DNA from: Dokdonella sp041395345
Lineage (GTDB): Bacteria > Pseudomonadota > Gammaproteobacteria > Xanthomonadales > Rhodanobacteraceae
Assembly: GCF_041395345.1 (NCBI RefSeq)
Contig: NZ_JAWLAR010000017.1
Coordinates: forward strand, 32,122 to 96,121
Length of the DNA stretch: 64,000 nt
Direction of reading: 5' to 3'
Shown: piece by piece, positions 27,301 through 35,339 of the stretch
Layout of the letters: every line of letters begins with the position of its first letter
Position numbering within the stretch: position 1 is the stretch's first letter
Position numbers and translations under genes: made by a program
Notes under the pieces: generated by a model
Told to the model about the DNA's origin: nothing
Databases searched by the model: none
What the model saw: only the letters and a program-made list of their open reading frames with translations

Positions 27301-27483
27301 GACATCTTCAGCGGCCAATCCTGGTGATTCGGTGTACACATTGACCTGCGCCGGTGTGACATCCGGGAATGCATCGATCGGCACATCGCGTACGGCGCGC
27401 AGACCGAGAAAGGCGATGACGGCAAAGCTGATCAGTACAAGGAACTTGTAGCGCAGGGAGAGTTCGACCAGGTGGCTCAGCAT
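24355..27483 (-). CDS. czcA: Heavy-metal efflux RND pump CzcA
   Basis: The 1042-residue proton-driven inner-membrane pump expels Zn, Co or Cd through a CzcCBA tripartite complex. The length and twelve-helix layout fit the HME-RND family. DVTPAQVNVYTESPGL lies near the N-terminus. GMMVDGAVVMVENAFR in helix 4 carries the acidic residues used for proton transfer and the divalent-cation signature. GGAFENQQRA and a typical C-terminal LPVLYEWMENR are also present. The stop overlaps the PII-like gene and the ATG lies 30 bases behind czcB, so all are one operon. Confidence 0.97.
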   Translation of the reverse strand: MLSHLVELSLRYKFLVLISFAVIAFLGLRAVRDVPIDAFPDVTPAQVNVYTESPGLAAEDVELLLTTPIESALAGLPKVQEIRSVSLFGLSYVAVYFEDDMDIYFARQLVNERLQEIGDRLPAGYGKPGMGPNTSGLGQVFWYTVERAKGVSKEEVTDMDLRTWQEWMVRLVLRTAPGVDDVTSWGGGEREFQVLVDPQRLYARGLGFADVITAIPANNGQVGGNVMDVGREQFLVRGLGLLTSTADIGAIVLKAEDGVPVYLRDVATVVEAPAPRFGAVTRDGEEVVLGMALARIGENAKAVVEAVKGKLDIVRDALPMTMVLKPIYERTDLVNKAVGTAVRALIEGSILVAIVLFLFLGELRSALVVIVTLPLAMLIAFIGMGEAGLSANLMSLAGLAIGIGMMVDGAVVMVENAFRIMAERLEHGEKVNRTSAVLAAAREVANPISFAITIIIVVFLPLFALEGLEGKMFKPMAFNIAFAMAGSMILSLTLIPVLASMILKPKPERDTWLVARIKRGYQPVLSKALAHKRVVVISALLALVASLALFPFLGKEFMPQLQEGSIMWRVTGIPSTSLNESIKTSNTIAEAFKKFPEVETTLAMIGRAEKGETADVNYMEIYTSLKPPEEWKSGRNIKQLEEAMQETLEEVVPNVVPGYTQPIQMRVEELISGVRATLALKLYGEDLQQLDRISGQLKGVLAGVKGVADLSLEANVGKPQIRIQVDRDELARHGMNAEEVLTIVRNGLGGEPVSVLLDGVRRFDIAVRLSDVTRDSVEALRKIPMRTATGALVALSEVADVSVAEGYSFVRREQLQRYAVIQMDVRGRDVDGFVNDAEAAIQKQVALPSGYWIEWGGAFENQQRALAKLALIVPVTIFFIFVLLYTAFNSVKYAVLILANVPFATIGGLLALFVTGQYLSVPSAIGFIAVFGVAMLNGIVLVSFLNELRDKGLSPREAVSQGTALRLRPVLMTASVAILGLVPMLLSSGVGAETQRPLATVVVGGLITSTLLTLILLPVLYEWMENRAERKTLESRTQEAAS

Positions 27484-27513
27484 GGTGCACCCCCTGGTTT
27501 GCGTGGAATGCGA

Positions 27514-28716
27514 TCAATGCCCATGACCTTCTCCCAATTCGGCCTTGAGCATCTGCGACTTCACGGCAAAGGCCCCGGCCACAACGATGACATCGCCGGT
27601 CTCGACACCTTCCCTGATAACGGTGTGATCTCCAATGACTTCGCCTGCTCGCACGGCTACGGGTTCCAATGCGCCATCCTTTGCATCTCGACGGAACACG
27701 ACGGTTTCACCATCGATCTGGACAAGCGCACTGGTCGGCACGGCCAATCGTGTGGCCGATTGAGATCGACCCTCTTTTTCGGAAGTAGCCTCGAAATACA
27801 CATCAACGTAGTCGCCGCTGTGCAACAGGTCATGAGGGTTGGGCACTTCGACCCTGACCGTCGCATTTCGCGTCGCTTCCGACGTACGATGTGCACTGCG
27901 CATGACCGTACCTGCAATACGTTGGCCGCCGGCTACAATCGTGGCTGGCGTCCCCGCTTTCACGTGCGATGCGGATTCTGATGGCAGCTTTGCGTCTACC
28001 CATACCGTGGATTCATCGACGAGGCGGAACAGGGTCGTACCCGGCTCGATGCGCTGTCCCACCACGAAATCGTCTTCGGTCAGTCTTCCTGCATGCGGCG
28101 CGGACAAAGTGAATTCGCCATTGCTGCGGCCGTCTGCCGTTCCTGAGAGCCCGTAGGCACGAGCGGTTGCTTTGGCGCGATCCAGATTGACTCTGGCTTC
28201 GTTTATGCGACGACCGGAAACTGCTTCCCGACCCAACTCGGATACTCGCCTCCACTCTTCCTGGGCGATGCGCAACTCGGCTTGCGCATTGGCAACTTCG
28301 ACACTGGACAAGGTAACCAGCGGCGCACCGGCCTCAACTTCATCGCCGATTCGGGCATGCCGACTAACAACGAGCGAATCCACCCGAGGGGTAATCAGCG
28401 TTGTGCCATATGCATTGTCGGTAACCTCGCCGGGGGCACGCAGTTCTTCACTGAGTCGGGAAGGTGCCAGCGTCTGCAATTCGATGCCGGCTGCCAAAAG
28501 CGCCGCGTCGTCCATCGCTACGCCCTTTTCGGACTCATCGTCATCACCGTGCCCGTTGGCGTCGTCATGTTTTGGGGCGCCGGACGATGGGTGCGTGTTG
28601 TCTGCCATCGCAGCATCGTGCTCGGATGACTCTGAACATGCCGACAGGCCTGTTGCGAGTGCTGCAAGTATCAAAAGAAAAGCGATGCTGCGAATCTTCA
28701 TGTGAGCGGTTCTCAT
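27514..28716 (-). CDS. czcB: Periplasmic adaptor (membrane fusion protein) CzcB
   Basis: The 400-residue adaptor links CzcA to CzcC. It has a lipoprotein signal (LATGLSAC), a His/Asp-rich patch (KHDDANGHGDDDE) that may bind metal, a barrel-sandwich hybrid domain (VVSRHARIGDEVEAGAPLV), a helical hairpin and a C-terminal beta-barrel ending in a His-rich tail (GEGHGH). The ATG overlaps the czcC stop as ATGA, giving translational coupling. Confidence 0.94.
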   Translation of the reverse strand: MRTAHMKIRSIAFLLILAALATGLSACSESSEHDAAMADNTHPSSGAPKHDDANGHGDDDESEKGVAMDDAALLAAGIELQTLAPSRLSEELRAPGEVTDNAYGTTLITPRVDSLVVSRHARIGDEVEAGAPLVTLSSVEVANAQAELRIAQEEWRRVSELGREAVSGRRINEARVNLDRAKATARAYGLSGTADGRSNGEFTLSAPHAGRLTEDDFVVGQRIEPGTTLFRLVDESTVWVDAKLPSESASHVKAGTPATIVAGGQRIAGTVMRSAHRTSEATRNATVRVEVPNPHDLLHSGDYVDVYFEATSEKEGRSQSATRLAVPTSALVQIDGETVVFRRDAKDGALEPVAVRAGEVIGDHTVIREGVETGDVIVVAGAFAVKSQMLKAELGEGHGH

Positions 28717-29996
28717 GGGGTTCCCTCCAGTCCGGACCAGCGTTCCAGCTGTCCAGTGGCGGCAAGATATTCAACAAAGCCGCGCCAAACGCGCGCTTCA
28801 AGTTCGGCGCCGGCAAGCGCGGTGTCCAAGGTCTGCTTGAGCTGCAACAGGTAGTCCGATGTCGACAACTCGCCTTGCTTCCAGAGTCGTTCAAGCAGAC
28901 CCGCCCGGAGCTCGACGTCGGTGCCACGACTAGCCTGCCATCGGGACCAGGCCGTGCGGGACGAATCGTATGTTGTGATAGCGCGTCGACGCTCAGTGTC
29001 GAGCTGCAGGACAACTCGTTCAACCTCAGCATCTGCGGCGTTTGCGTCCGCTTGGGCCGCAACGACTTCCGCCCCGAACGAATTGCGCACAAACAGGGGT
29101 ACGCTTAGCCTCACGCCGATAACGTTGTCGCGAAAGCTTCCGTAGTCGATGCGTCCCCCATTGATTCCTACCGTTGGATCAGCGACTCTGTTCTGCCGCG
29201 CTACCAGAACTTCGCGCGCAAGGGTTTTCGCAGTCGCCTGAGCAACTTGCCAATCAGGTAGCTCCTCGAGACTGGCGTTCTGGTACGCAACAGGGGCTGG
29301 CAGTTCGCTGGTCGGGAGCGACTGACCCGTTGCAGGGTTGATGGTGCCCCCAACCTCACGAAAGCGAGCTTCGGCATCGGTCTGGTCTGCCAGCAATTGC
29401 GATTGCTGTAGACGCGCTTCTTCGCTCGCCAGGGATGCCAAATCCCTATCCAGTCCCGAGATGTCGTCCGCCGCGTACTGCCTCTCCGCTAGATCCGCAA
29501 ATCGGGAGACCAGTTGCAATCTTTGATTGCCAATTTCCACGCGCTGGGTAGCGGCAAGGTAATCTGCCCAACCTTCGAACCACTGTCTGGTGAATTCCCG
29601 GCGAATTACGCGTGCTTCCGCTGTGGCCAGATCAACGCGAGCTTCGGCGGCGTCATGCCGGAGCCTACGCTTTCCGCTCAGATCAAGAGTCAGATTTACC
29701 CCGGCAACGGCCGAGCGATCCGGCCCCTCCCTGTCAAGAAGTACTTCGAGTTCGGGGTTGTAGAGGGGTTTCGAGGCCGCATCAAGCCGGGCATTGGCTG
29801 CCGCAATCAGCGCTTCATTGATGCGATAACTCGGGTGCTGTTGCCACGCGCCCTGCACTGCCTGTCGAATTTCCGGCGGCGCAAGAGTGGGGGGGATCTC
29901 GGCGGAATGCGCCGGAATTGGCCAGTAGATGACACAGGAAACAGCCACGGTCAGACGCACGAGCATGCATCGTCGCGGCAGGCGGAAAGGGAACAT
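28713..29996 (-). CDS. czcC: Outer-membrane channel CzcC
   Basis: The 427-residue TolC-family protein has a signal peptide (CVIYWPIPAHSAEI) and two repeated coiled-coil halves rich in Ala, Glu and Arg (AEARVDLATAEARVIRREF; AAQADANAADAEVERVVLQL). It forms the outer-membrane duct of the Czc efflux complex. GAGGA lies 8 bases before the ATG. It is the first of the three structural czc genes and overlaps czcB. Confidence 0.93.
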   Translation of the reverse strand: MFPFRLPRRCMLVRLTVAVSCVIYWPIPAHSAEIPPTLAPPEIRQAVQGAWQQHPSYRINEALIAAANARLDAASKPLYNPELEVLLDREGPDRSAVAGVNLTLDLSGKRRLRHDAAEARVDLATAEARVIRREFTRQWFEGWADYLAATQRVEIGNQRLQLVSRFADLAERQYAADDISGLDRDLASLASEEARLQQSQLLADQTDAEARFREVGGTINPATGQSLPTSELPAPVAYQNASLEELPDWQVAQATAKTLAREVLVARQNRVADPTVGINGGRIDYGSFRDNVIGVRLSVPLFVRNSFGAEVVAAQADANAADAEVERVVLQLDTERRRAITTYDSSRTAWSRWQASRGTDVELRAGLLERLWKQGELSTSDYLLQLKQTLDTALAGAELEARVWRGFVEYLAATGQLERWSGLEGTP

Positions 29997-30060
29997 CTGG
30001 TAGTCCTCTGAATGAAAATCTTCCTTCGACTATCAGAGCCGAAGGGCTGTATCGATTCAT

Positions 30061-30441
30061 TCAGACGATGGGTGGGCGTAACTCTTTGGGCAGGAGGACA
30101 TGGCGGGTCGGAATGGCGACCCATCCAATCGCGACTCCCTCCCGCAGCGACTCAAGAAACTCAACAGTGGGAACCATGGCGATAGTCTGATGACAGCCAC
30201 AGTGTTCGCAAGTCCCCTCAAAGTCGAACGGATTGCCCGTCGGATCTTCGCTCGATACGGTGTCAACCCAGCTCATCCCCGTCGAGGAGCTGCTCGCATC
30301 ACCAGTGTAGTCAAGCATGTCATGCGTCGTGCACGCCACCACGGCACCTATTTTCAAGGTGAACACCATGATCATGAAGATCGCCAATCGCGAAGATCTG
30401 CGAATTCGGGCTAGCAACGTGGCGTTGGAATTGAGCGACAT
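30061..30441 (-). CDS. Small exported Cys/His protein upstream of czcC, CzcI-like
   Basis: From the chosen ATG the product has 126 residues: an N-terminal membrane or signal segment (LAIFMIMVFTLKIGAVVA), a CEHCGCH motif near residue 80 and a C-terminus LRPPIV that resembles the SRPPIV end of the CopL-like protein at 19212. Small periplasmic metal-binding proteins such as CzcI precede czcCBA in other bacteria and act in induction. Its place 64 bases before czcC fits that. Sequence similarity to CzcI proper is not obvious, so the role is inference. Confidence 0.5.
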   Translation of the reverse strand: MSLNSNATLLARIRRSSRLAIFMIMVFTLKIGAVVACTTHDMLDYTGDASSSSTGMSWVDTVSSEDPTGNPFDFEGTCEHCGCHQTIAMVPTVEFLESLREGVAIGWVAIPTRHVLLPKELRPPIV

Positions 30442-30857
30442 GCGGGAAGGATACAGGCAAGCCGCAGCGTTATAAAATAGCGCTGGCCACCCGGGCCATA
30501 GGTTGCGCGAATAAATCAAGAAATTGCACGTTGGTCGAAATGAAGTCGCATCTTGGTGAGCTTCCCCCGGGGCTTGGCAAGGACTGCCGATTACCGATTG
30601 CAGAACAATTCCCGGCAGTTAAACATTTGCAAGGGCAGGCCTGACATTTCACATGCAAGTCGCTCTGGCTCTCCCAGGACTCTAGGGGCTGTTGGAGAAC
30701 ACCTTTTCCCTTCTGGCTACCGAACCCAGCAAGTTGTTCGTCACGGGACTTGGTAGTCAAATGCGAGTGCTCTGGCCGCTCAACGCTAGCAGGCTTTGGC
30801 ACAGATTCGTCACAGAATCGTCACAGCGGGCCTTTTGGGCTCAAAATTGGCCCACAG
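30442..30857. other. Gap between the metal region and tRNA-Arg
   Basis: No gene is supportable in these 416 bases; short frames have no recognisable content and no integrase relic is visible. A minus-strand -10-like TATTTT/TATAAC patch about 30 bases before the czcI-like ATG may be its promoter. Confidence 0.5.
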
Positions 30858-30891
30858 AAAAAAGGACCAATGAGCCTTAACTCATTGATCC
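30858..30891 (-). terminator. Rho-independent terminator of the tRNA-Arg transcript
   Basis: The stem GGACCAATGAG/CTCATTGATCC (30864-30874 with 30881-30891, one mismatch) has a six-base loop. In the minus direction it is followed by six T. It lies 15 bases past the tRNA 3' end. Confidence 0.8.
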
Positions 30892-30905
30892 TTCGTTCTT
30901 TTTTA

Positions 30906-30982
30906 TGGCGCGCCCGGAGAGATTCGAACTCCCGACCACCAAGTTCGTAGCCTGGTACTCTATCCAGCTGAGCTACGGGCGC
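30906..30982 (-). tRNA. tRNA-Arg (anticodon ACG)
   Basis: The 77-base gene folds as a cloverleaf. The acceptor stem pairs GCGCCCG with CGGGCGC, the D arm starts TAGCTCAGCTGGATAGAG, the anticodon loop is CTACGAA with anticodon ACG, the T loop is TTCGAAT, and a CCA end is encoded. Wobble deamination of A34 would let it read CGU, CGC and CGA. Its 3' end points at the metal-resistance region, the usual orientation for island integration into a tRNA gene. Confidence 0.97.
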
Positions 30983-31047
30983 TTTGGTCTTCGTTGCTGG
31001 CATCACGTGCGGCTGAGCACAGGTGGCCTGGTCCAACGAGGGGCGGG

Positions 31048-31076
31048 ATTATTCGGTGCGGAGCGGGTTTCGTCAA
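31048..31076 (-). promoter_or_regulatory. Promoter of tRNA-Arg
   Basis: On the minus strand TTGACG (31076-31071) and AATAAT (31053-31048) are separated by exactly 17 bases. A GC-rich discriminator follows, as is usual for stable-RNA promoters under stringent control. The predicted start is about 60 bases before the mature tRNA. Confidence 0.75.
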
Positions 31077-31494
31077 CCACTTTGCGCAATTTGCTTTGAC
31101 CGGATCCTCGAAGCGGCACGCCCGCAGCGCCATTCCGGACCGGAAAACCGTTGAGACCCATTCTCGAAGCCTGCCTGTCTGCTCCAGGCTGGCAAGCGGT
31201 CGAAGCAGGATTCCTGACTCACCTGACAGGCTGCCCGGTGACTCCGGCACATCCTCACGTTCAGGCCACAGCCAGGCTCGAGTTCACTTGAACGGTTGCA
31301 TTCGCTCGGTTCGCCTTGCCTGAGCTGGCGTGCTGTTCGGAATTTCGCGGGCATGACCGAACCAGCGGTTGATACTTGCAGTCGATCCGGCTTGAAACCC
31401 GACGATCTCGAGTCCCCTCACATGGACCCCGGAGAAGGAGTTGCGCGCAATCGATGCGCAACTCCTTCGGACACGCCCGAGAACACGCGTGGCT
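31077..31494. other. Gap with one perfect 12-base hairpin
   Basis: No gene is supportable here. A perfect inverted repeat AAGGAGTTGCGC/GCGCAACTCCTT lies at 31435-31446 and 31456-31467 with a nine-base loop. It sits 28 bases behind the stop of the minus-strand gene that ends at 31495, so it may end or protect that transcript, though no T-run follows. Confidence 0.5.
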
Positions 31495-32013
31495 TCAGCG
31501 CGGCGAGTTCACTACGACATACTGAACCGAACTGCCGGAATATCGCGGCTCATACCAGGTACTGCCGCATTGCGAGTAGCTGATGCCATTGACCACGACC
31601 GTCGTGCAGTTCGGGGGAACCGAATACACGATCGAGCCAACCACGGCTGCCGTGACGGCTGCTGTCGCGCCAATGGCAACGCCCCGCGCCACGGGATGGT
31701 AGTGGTCGTCATAGTCGTTCCAGTGTCCACCATGGTGACTGTCGACATTGATATTGGTGTTTCGGTTTATGTTGACGTTGTTGTTGTTGATATTGACGTT
31801 ATTGCGATTGCCGGAATTGCGCGAATTATTGCCGCCGCCCCTGTTGCCTGATGGCCGATTGACACTGGTGTGCGCGGACGCACGTGCCCCACCACCCCGG
31901 TGACCGCCACCTCCACGCGCATCAGCATCCGGGACAGTCATGCCGATAACCAGGCAAGACGCGGCAAGCGCTACCGACAACATCGTGCGACGGTTCCTGA
32001 TCGACATGCTCAT
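31495..32013 (-). CDS. Exported Gly/Asn-rich protein, DUF6515-like
   Basis: The 172-residue product has a signal peptide (MLSVALAASCLVIGMTVPDADA), then a Gly/Arg/Asn-rich low-complexity part with NVNINNNNVNINRNTNIN. A hydrophobic stretch (GVAIGATAAVTAAVVGSIVY) precedes a compact end with PPNCTTVVVNGISYSQCGST, WYEP and YVVV. That end is a recognisable small module of secreted proteins in this group of bacteria; its function is unknown. The ATG overlaps the stop of the DUF2092 gene, so the two are translated together. Confidence 0.75.
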   Translation of the reverse strand: MSMSIRNRRTMLSVALAASCLVIGMTVPDADARGGGGHRGGGARASAHTSVNRPSGNRGGGNNSRNSGNRNNVNINNNNVNINRNTNINVDSHHGGHWNDYDDHYHPVARGVAIGATAAVTAAVVGSIVYSVPPNCTTVVVNGISYSQCGSTWYEPRYSGSSVQYVVVNSPR

Positions 32014-32825
32014 GATCCCTCTCCTTCTGCATTTGCTATTGCCTGCGGATCTGGCACGAAGTTGATCTTGTGCGCCCCTTCGGGCGCGACAAACTTGAAC
32101 ACGGAATGCTCGAATGTCGCACTGGTATCCCAGTTCAATCGGGCCGTGTACTGCGGACGTGCCGGGTCATCGAGAGTCGTAATGACCAGCTTTACCGGCA
32201 GGTTCGTCGCCTGATTGATCCATACCTGCCAATCCACACCCTCCTGACGGAACGCATAATGCTCGACCTTGTCGTCGTTGATGGTTCCCGGGCCGACGAC
32301 CATGGCCGACTTGATCAAGTCATCGGAGACATACTCCGTGCCCCAGAAAAACAGGTCCGTCAGCGGCAATTCGATGCCATAGTCATTGGATGCCTTGAGG
32401 ATCAAATCGCGCAGATTGGCGTTGACGCTGTCGATCGACGTATAGAACTTGAGCCGAGGCGAATAGATTGTCAGATCCTTGCCATCGTAGAAATACTCGC
32501 GGTTCTTGCGATCGCTCTTCACGTCGACATAGAGGCTGTCCGGCTGCTTGACCTTCCAGTGGACGAATCCATCAAACTGGATCTTTTCACCGGTTTCAAG
32601 CACGATTTCCCGCGTAGTTGTCGAAGCTATTGAAAATTGCTTCAAATCGCGAAGCGCGGTACCCATCTTGTTCAGGGCTTCGATGGCATCGGCATCGATG
32701 TCGGATGCTTCATCCGGCGCGCTTTTCGATGTTTCCGGTTTGGAATCTTGCGCCAGAGCGGGAGTTCCCACTGCCAGCGCCATTCCCGCCAATGCGAGAA
32801 TGATCACACTCTTGTCAACACGCAT
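32010..32825 (-). CDS. Exported DUF2092 protein
   Basis: The 271-residue protein has a signal peptide (LALAGMALAVGTPALAQ) and one DUF2092 domain (ALNKMGTALRDLKQFSIAST, PDSLYVDVKSDRKNREYFYD, VEHYAFRQEGVDWQVWI). The domain is related to LolA/LolB-like lipid-carrier folds, so a role in handling envelope lipids is possible but unproven. It overlaps the downstream Gly/Asn-rich gene by ATGA, a pairing that suggests a joint function. Confidence 0.85.
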   Translation of the reverse strand: MRVDKSVIILALAGMALAVGTPALAQDSKPETSKSAPDEASDIDADAIEALNKMGTALRDLKQFSIASTTTREIVLETGEKIQFDGFVHWKVKQPDSLYVDVKSDRKNREYFYDGKDLTIYSPRLKFYTSIDSVNANLRDLILKASNDYGIELPLTDLFFWGTEYVSDDLIKSAMVVGPGTINDDKVEHYAFRQEGVDWQVWINQATNLPVKLVITTLDDPARPQYTARLNWDTSATFEHSVFKFVAPEGAHKINFVPDPQAIANAEGEGS

Positions 32826-33084
32826 AGGTCTGTACTCCTGATACTCGCGAGCCGCAAGCTGAGTGCGACGGTGGGGCTCGCGAAGTCCACCGAGTCGAAA
32901 GAATGCAGCTGCCTCGTTATCAAGTCACTGACTTTATTGAATTTCTGACGGAAATTCAGCATCACGTCCGTGTTCGGGCCGTGCCAGAGCGCAAGAATTC
33001 CAAAGCACCCTGCATCCGCTGCCGAGCCTCGCATCATCGGGCTTCGAAGGGCTGCCCGAAAGAGACTGCCCCATCCCGGTCTGC

Positions 33085-33492
33085 TCAGCTTTTTTTCCTG
33101 GCGCGCACATACAGGACCAGGCTGTGATCCTCGATCTGATAGCCGTATTTGGCTGCCACCTCGTGCTGCAGCCGCTCGATCTCTTCGCTGGTGAACTCGA
33201 TGACCTTGCCGGTCTCGATATCGATCATGTGATCGTGGTGCTTGCCCCGATCCAGCTCGTAGACGGCCTGACCACCCTCGAAATTGTGCTTCAGCACCAA
33301 TCCGGCCGCCTCGAACTGGGTCAGTACCCGATAGACCGTGGCCAGGCCGATATCATCCTCGTGATCGAGCAATTCGCGGTAGATGTCCTCCGCCGTCACA
33401 TGCCTTCCATCGAGGTTTTCGAGGATTTCGAGGATGCGCATGCGCGGATGGGTGACCTTCAAGCCCGCCTTGCGCAAATCGGTCGATTCCAT
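33085..33492 (-). CDS. fur: Ferric uptake regulator Fur
   Basis: The 135-residue iron-dependent repressor has a winged helix with GLKVTHPRMRILEIL and DIGLATVYRVLTQFEAAGLV, then the metal-binding dimer domain with GKHHDHMIDIETGKVIEF. It has no cysteine at all, so the structural CxxC zinc site of E. coli Fur is missing. GGAGG lies 8 bases before this ATG, which I prefer to one 15 bases upstream. It is divergent from bamE, a conserved gammaproteobacterial arrangement. Confidence 0.96.
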   Translation of the reverse strand: MESTDLRKAGLKVTHPRMRILEILENLDGRHVTAEDIYRELLDHEDDIGLATVYRVLTQFEAAGLVLKHNFEGGQAVYELDRGKHHDHMIDIETGKVIEFTSEEIERLQHEVAAKYGYQIEDHSLVLYVRARKKS

Positions 33493-33587
33493 GGTGATCC
33501 TCCACACGGCCTTTCGCCGCTGCCAGACGTTCCAGACAAGGGCGCTAGTGTATCATCCGGGGTTTGAACATCGCCGAGCCTGAACGC

Positions 33588-33998
33588 ATGCTGCTTCGCC
33601 TGATTGCCGTAACCGCCCTCCTCCTCCTGCTGAGTGGATGCGGGTTGTTCTACAAACTGGATGTTCAGCAGGGAAACCTGTTTGACAAGGAACAGGTCGA
33701 TACACTCAAGCCTGGCATGACCAAGCGGCAGGTTCTGGTTGTCATGGGATCTCCGTCGGTCGTCAGCCCGTTCAACCAGGATCGCTGGGACTACGTCTCC
33801 AGCATCAAGCGGGGTCGCGGCAAGATGGAAAGCAAGGACCTCATTCTCTACTTCGAAAACGATGCGCTGACCAAGATCGAGGGCGACTACTTCCCCGAGG
33901 ATCCGAATTCCCTGATCCAGGATGCGCGCAAGTACAAGCGCCAGTATCCGGACGAGAAGCGCGAAGAAGACGACAAGAAGCCGCCGAGGGGCGGTTAG
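33588..33998 (+). CDS. bamE: Outer-membrane assembly lipoprotein BamE
   Basis: The 136-residue product starts at an ATG that gives a standard lipoprotein signal (LIAVTALLLLLSGCG, cysteine near 18). The SmpA/OmlA domain follows: VDTLKPGMTKRQVLVVMGSP and DRWDYVSSIKRG, with LILYFENDALTKIEGDYFP. BamE is part of the BAM complex that inserts beta-barrel proteins. A charged Lys/Asp/Glu tail extends the C-terminus. Confidence 0.96.
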   Translation: MLLRLIAVTALLLLLSGCGLFYKLDVQQGNLFDKEQVDTLKPGMTKRQVLVVMGSPSVVSPFNQDRWDYVSSIKRGRGKMESKDLILYFENDALTKIEGDYFPEDPNSLIQDARKYKRQYPDEKREEDDKKPPRGG

Positions 33999-34021
33999 GC
34001 CTGACGGGGTTGCCAGCCGGG

Positions 34022-34309
34022 CTAGCGCACGGATTTCCTGGCGCGGCGTCTGCGCGCTTCCTTGGGATCAACTTTCAGCGGGCGATAGATCTCCACCCGG
34101 TCGCCGTCGCGCAGGCGGGTTTCAGGGCTGACCGGCTTTGACCAGATGCCAACGCTCAAGTCGTCGACCCTGATTCCACATTCAGCTTCGACGCCTGATT
34201 CGGCAATGGCTTCGGCGATCGTCGATTCCCGCTTCATTCGCAATTCACGCAGGAATTGCGCTTCGGGGGAGGCGTAGGCCACTTCGACCCGGATCAGTTC
34301 ACTGGCCAA
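34022..34309 (-). CDS. ratB: RnfH/RatB family ubiquitin-like protein
   Basis: The 95-residue protein has the beta-grasp fold of the family: IRVEVAYASPEAQFLRELRM at the start, TIAEAIAESG, then VGIWSKPVSPETRLRDGDRV and EIYRPLKVDPKEARRRRA. I chose a TTG start 9 bases after GAGG; it overlaps the ratA stop by 11 bases, as is usual for this pair. Frames extending further up lie inside ratA. Function is not firmly known. Confidence 0.9.
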   Translation of the reverse strand: MASELIRVEVAYASPEAQFLRELRMKRESTIAEAIAESGVEAECGIRVDDLSVGIWSKPVSPETRLRDGDRVEIYRPLKVDPKEARRRRARKSVR

Positions 34310-34730
34310 GACGATGTGCCTCGCGAACAAAATCATCCACCATGCGGTCAGCCAGGTTCTGGAATCCGATACGCAAGGCAGGCGCGGTGAAGCGTCCCGA
34401 GTAGTCGAAATCCAGGGCGAACGAGATCTTGCAGCCGGCATCGCCCAGCGCGAGAAACGTCCATTCACCTTCCAGGGTGCGGAACGGACCATCGACCAGA
34501 TGCATGTGGATGCGCGCCGGAGAATCGAGGGTATTGCGGGTCGTGAAGCTCTGGGTCATTCCCGCCAGCCGCACATCCAGCCGAGCGATCAACGACGCAT
34601 CGGCACGCTCTAGGACTTCAGACCCGGCGCACCAGGGGAATCGCCTCGGGTATGCTTCGACATCGTTGACGAGATCGAACATCACCGCTGGGGTTTGCCT
34701 CACCAGGGCACTGCGACGTATCTGTATCAA
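34299..34730 (-). CDS. ratA: RatA, START-like coenzyme Q-binding family protein
   Basis: The 143-residue product is a SRPBCC/START-fold protein of the COQ10/RatA family: IQIRRSALVRQTPAVMFDLV, DVEAYPRRFPWCAGSEVL, LDVRLAGMTQSFTTRNTL and ALDFDYSGRFTAPAL. E. coli RatA was described as inhibiting 70S ribosome assembly; the yeast relative Coq10 binds ubiquinone. The start seems to be TTG, because no ATG or GTG gives a family-like N-terminus. It is divergent from smpB, a conserved order. Confidence 0.92.
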   Translation of the reverse strand: MIQIRRSALVRQTPAVMFDLVNDVEAYPRRFPWCAGSEVLERADASLIARLDVRLAGMTQSFTTRNTLDSPARIHMHLVDGPFRTLEGEWTFLALGDAGCKISFALDFDYSGRFTAPALRIGFQNLADRMVDDFVREAHRLGQ

Positions 34731-34767
34731 GAGTTCACTCGCTTCAACCTGATCATTCCGGCCGCGC

Positions 34768-34798
34768 TTGCATCGACCAGCGCCGCCCACAATATAGA
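34768..34798 (+). promoter_or_regulatory. Possible smpB promoter
   Basis: TTGCAT (34768-34773) and TATAGA (34793-34798) are 19 bases apart, 49 bases before the smpB ATG. The spacer is slightly long. Confidence 0.4.
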
Positions 34799-34846
34799 TA
34801 CTCCGACCAGACCTGGAAAGCGTCGCCAAGGATCCACTCGAACAGC

Positions 34847-35338
34847 ATGACCAAGCAGAATGCCAAGGACAAGAAGGCCGGCGGAACCATCGCGCTGAAC
34901 AAGCGCGCACGCCACGAATACCATATCGACGAGCGCTACGAGGCCGGCGTGGCCCTGCAGGGCTGGGAGGTCAAGAGCCTGCGTGCGGGTCGGACCAACC
35001 TGACCGACGCCTACGCCATCGTGCGCAATGGCGAGATCTTCCTGTTCGGTGCTTCGATCGTGCCGCTGATATCCGCCTCCAGCCACGTCGTCGCCGATGA
35101 TCGGCGTACGCGCAAGTTGCTCCTGCACCGCAACGAGATCGACAAGCTGGTCGGGGCGGTCGAACGCAAGGGTTATACGCTCGTGCCGATGGCCATGTAC
35201 TGGAAAGGCAACAAGGTCAAGATCGAGATCGGCCTGGCCCGGGGCAAGCAGGAACACGACAAGCGCAATACCCTCAAGGACAAGGACTGGCAGCGCGACA
35301 AGCAGCGCGCCATGCGGGCGCACAACAAGGGGGCCTGA
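34847..35338 (+). CDS. smpB: SsrA-binding protein SmpB
   Basis: The 163-residue protein brings tmRNA to stalled ribosomes. Family motifs are NKRARHEYHIDERYEAGVAL, QGWEVKSLRAGR, YTLVPMAMYWKGNKVKIEIG and a basic tail KDWQRDKQRAMRAHNKG that helps decode the empty A site. The tmRNA gene begins 167 bases downstream on the same strand. Confidence 0.98.
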   Translation: MTKQNAKDKKAGGTIALNKRARHEYHIDERYEAGVALQGWEVKSLRAGRTNLTDAYAIVRNGEIFLFGASIVPLISASSHVVADDRRTRKLLLHRNEIDKLVGAVERKGYTLVPMAMYWKGNKVKIEIGLARGKQEHDKRNTLKDKDWQRDKQRAMRAHNKGA

Positions 35339-35339
35339 A

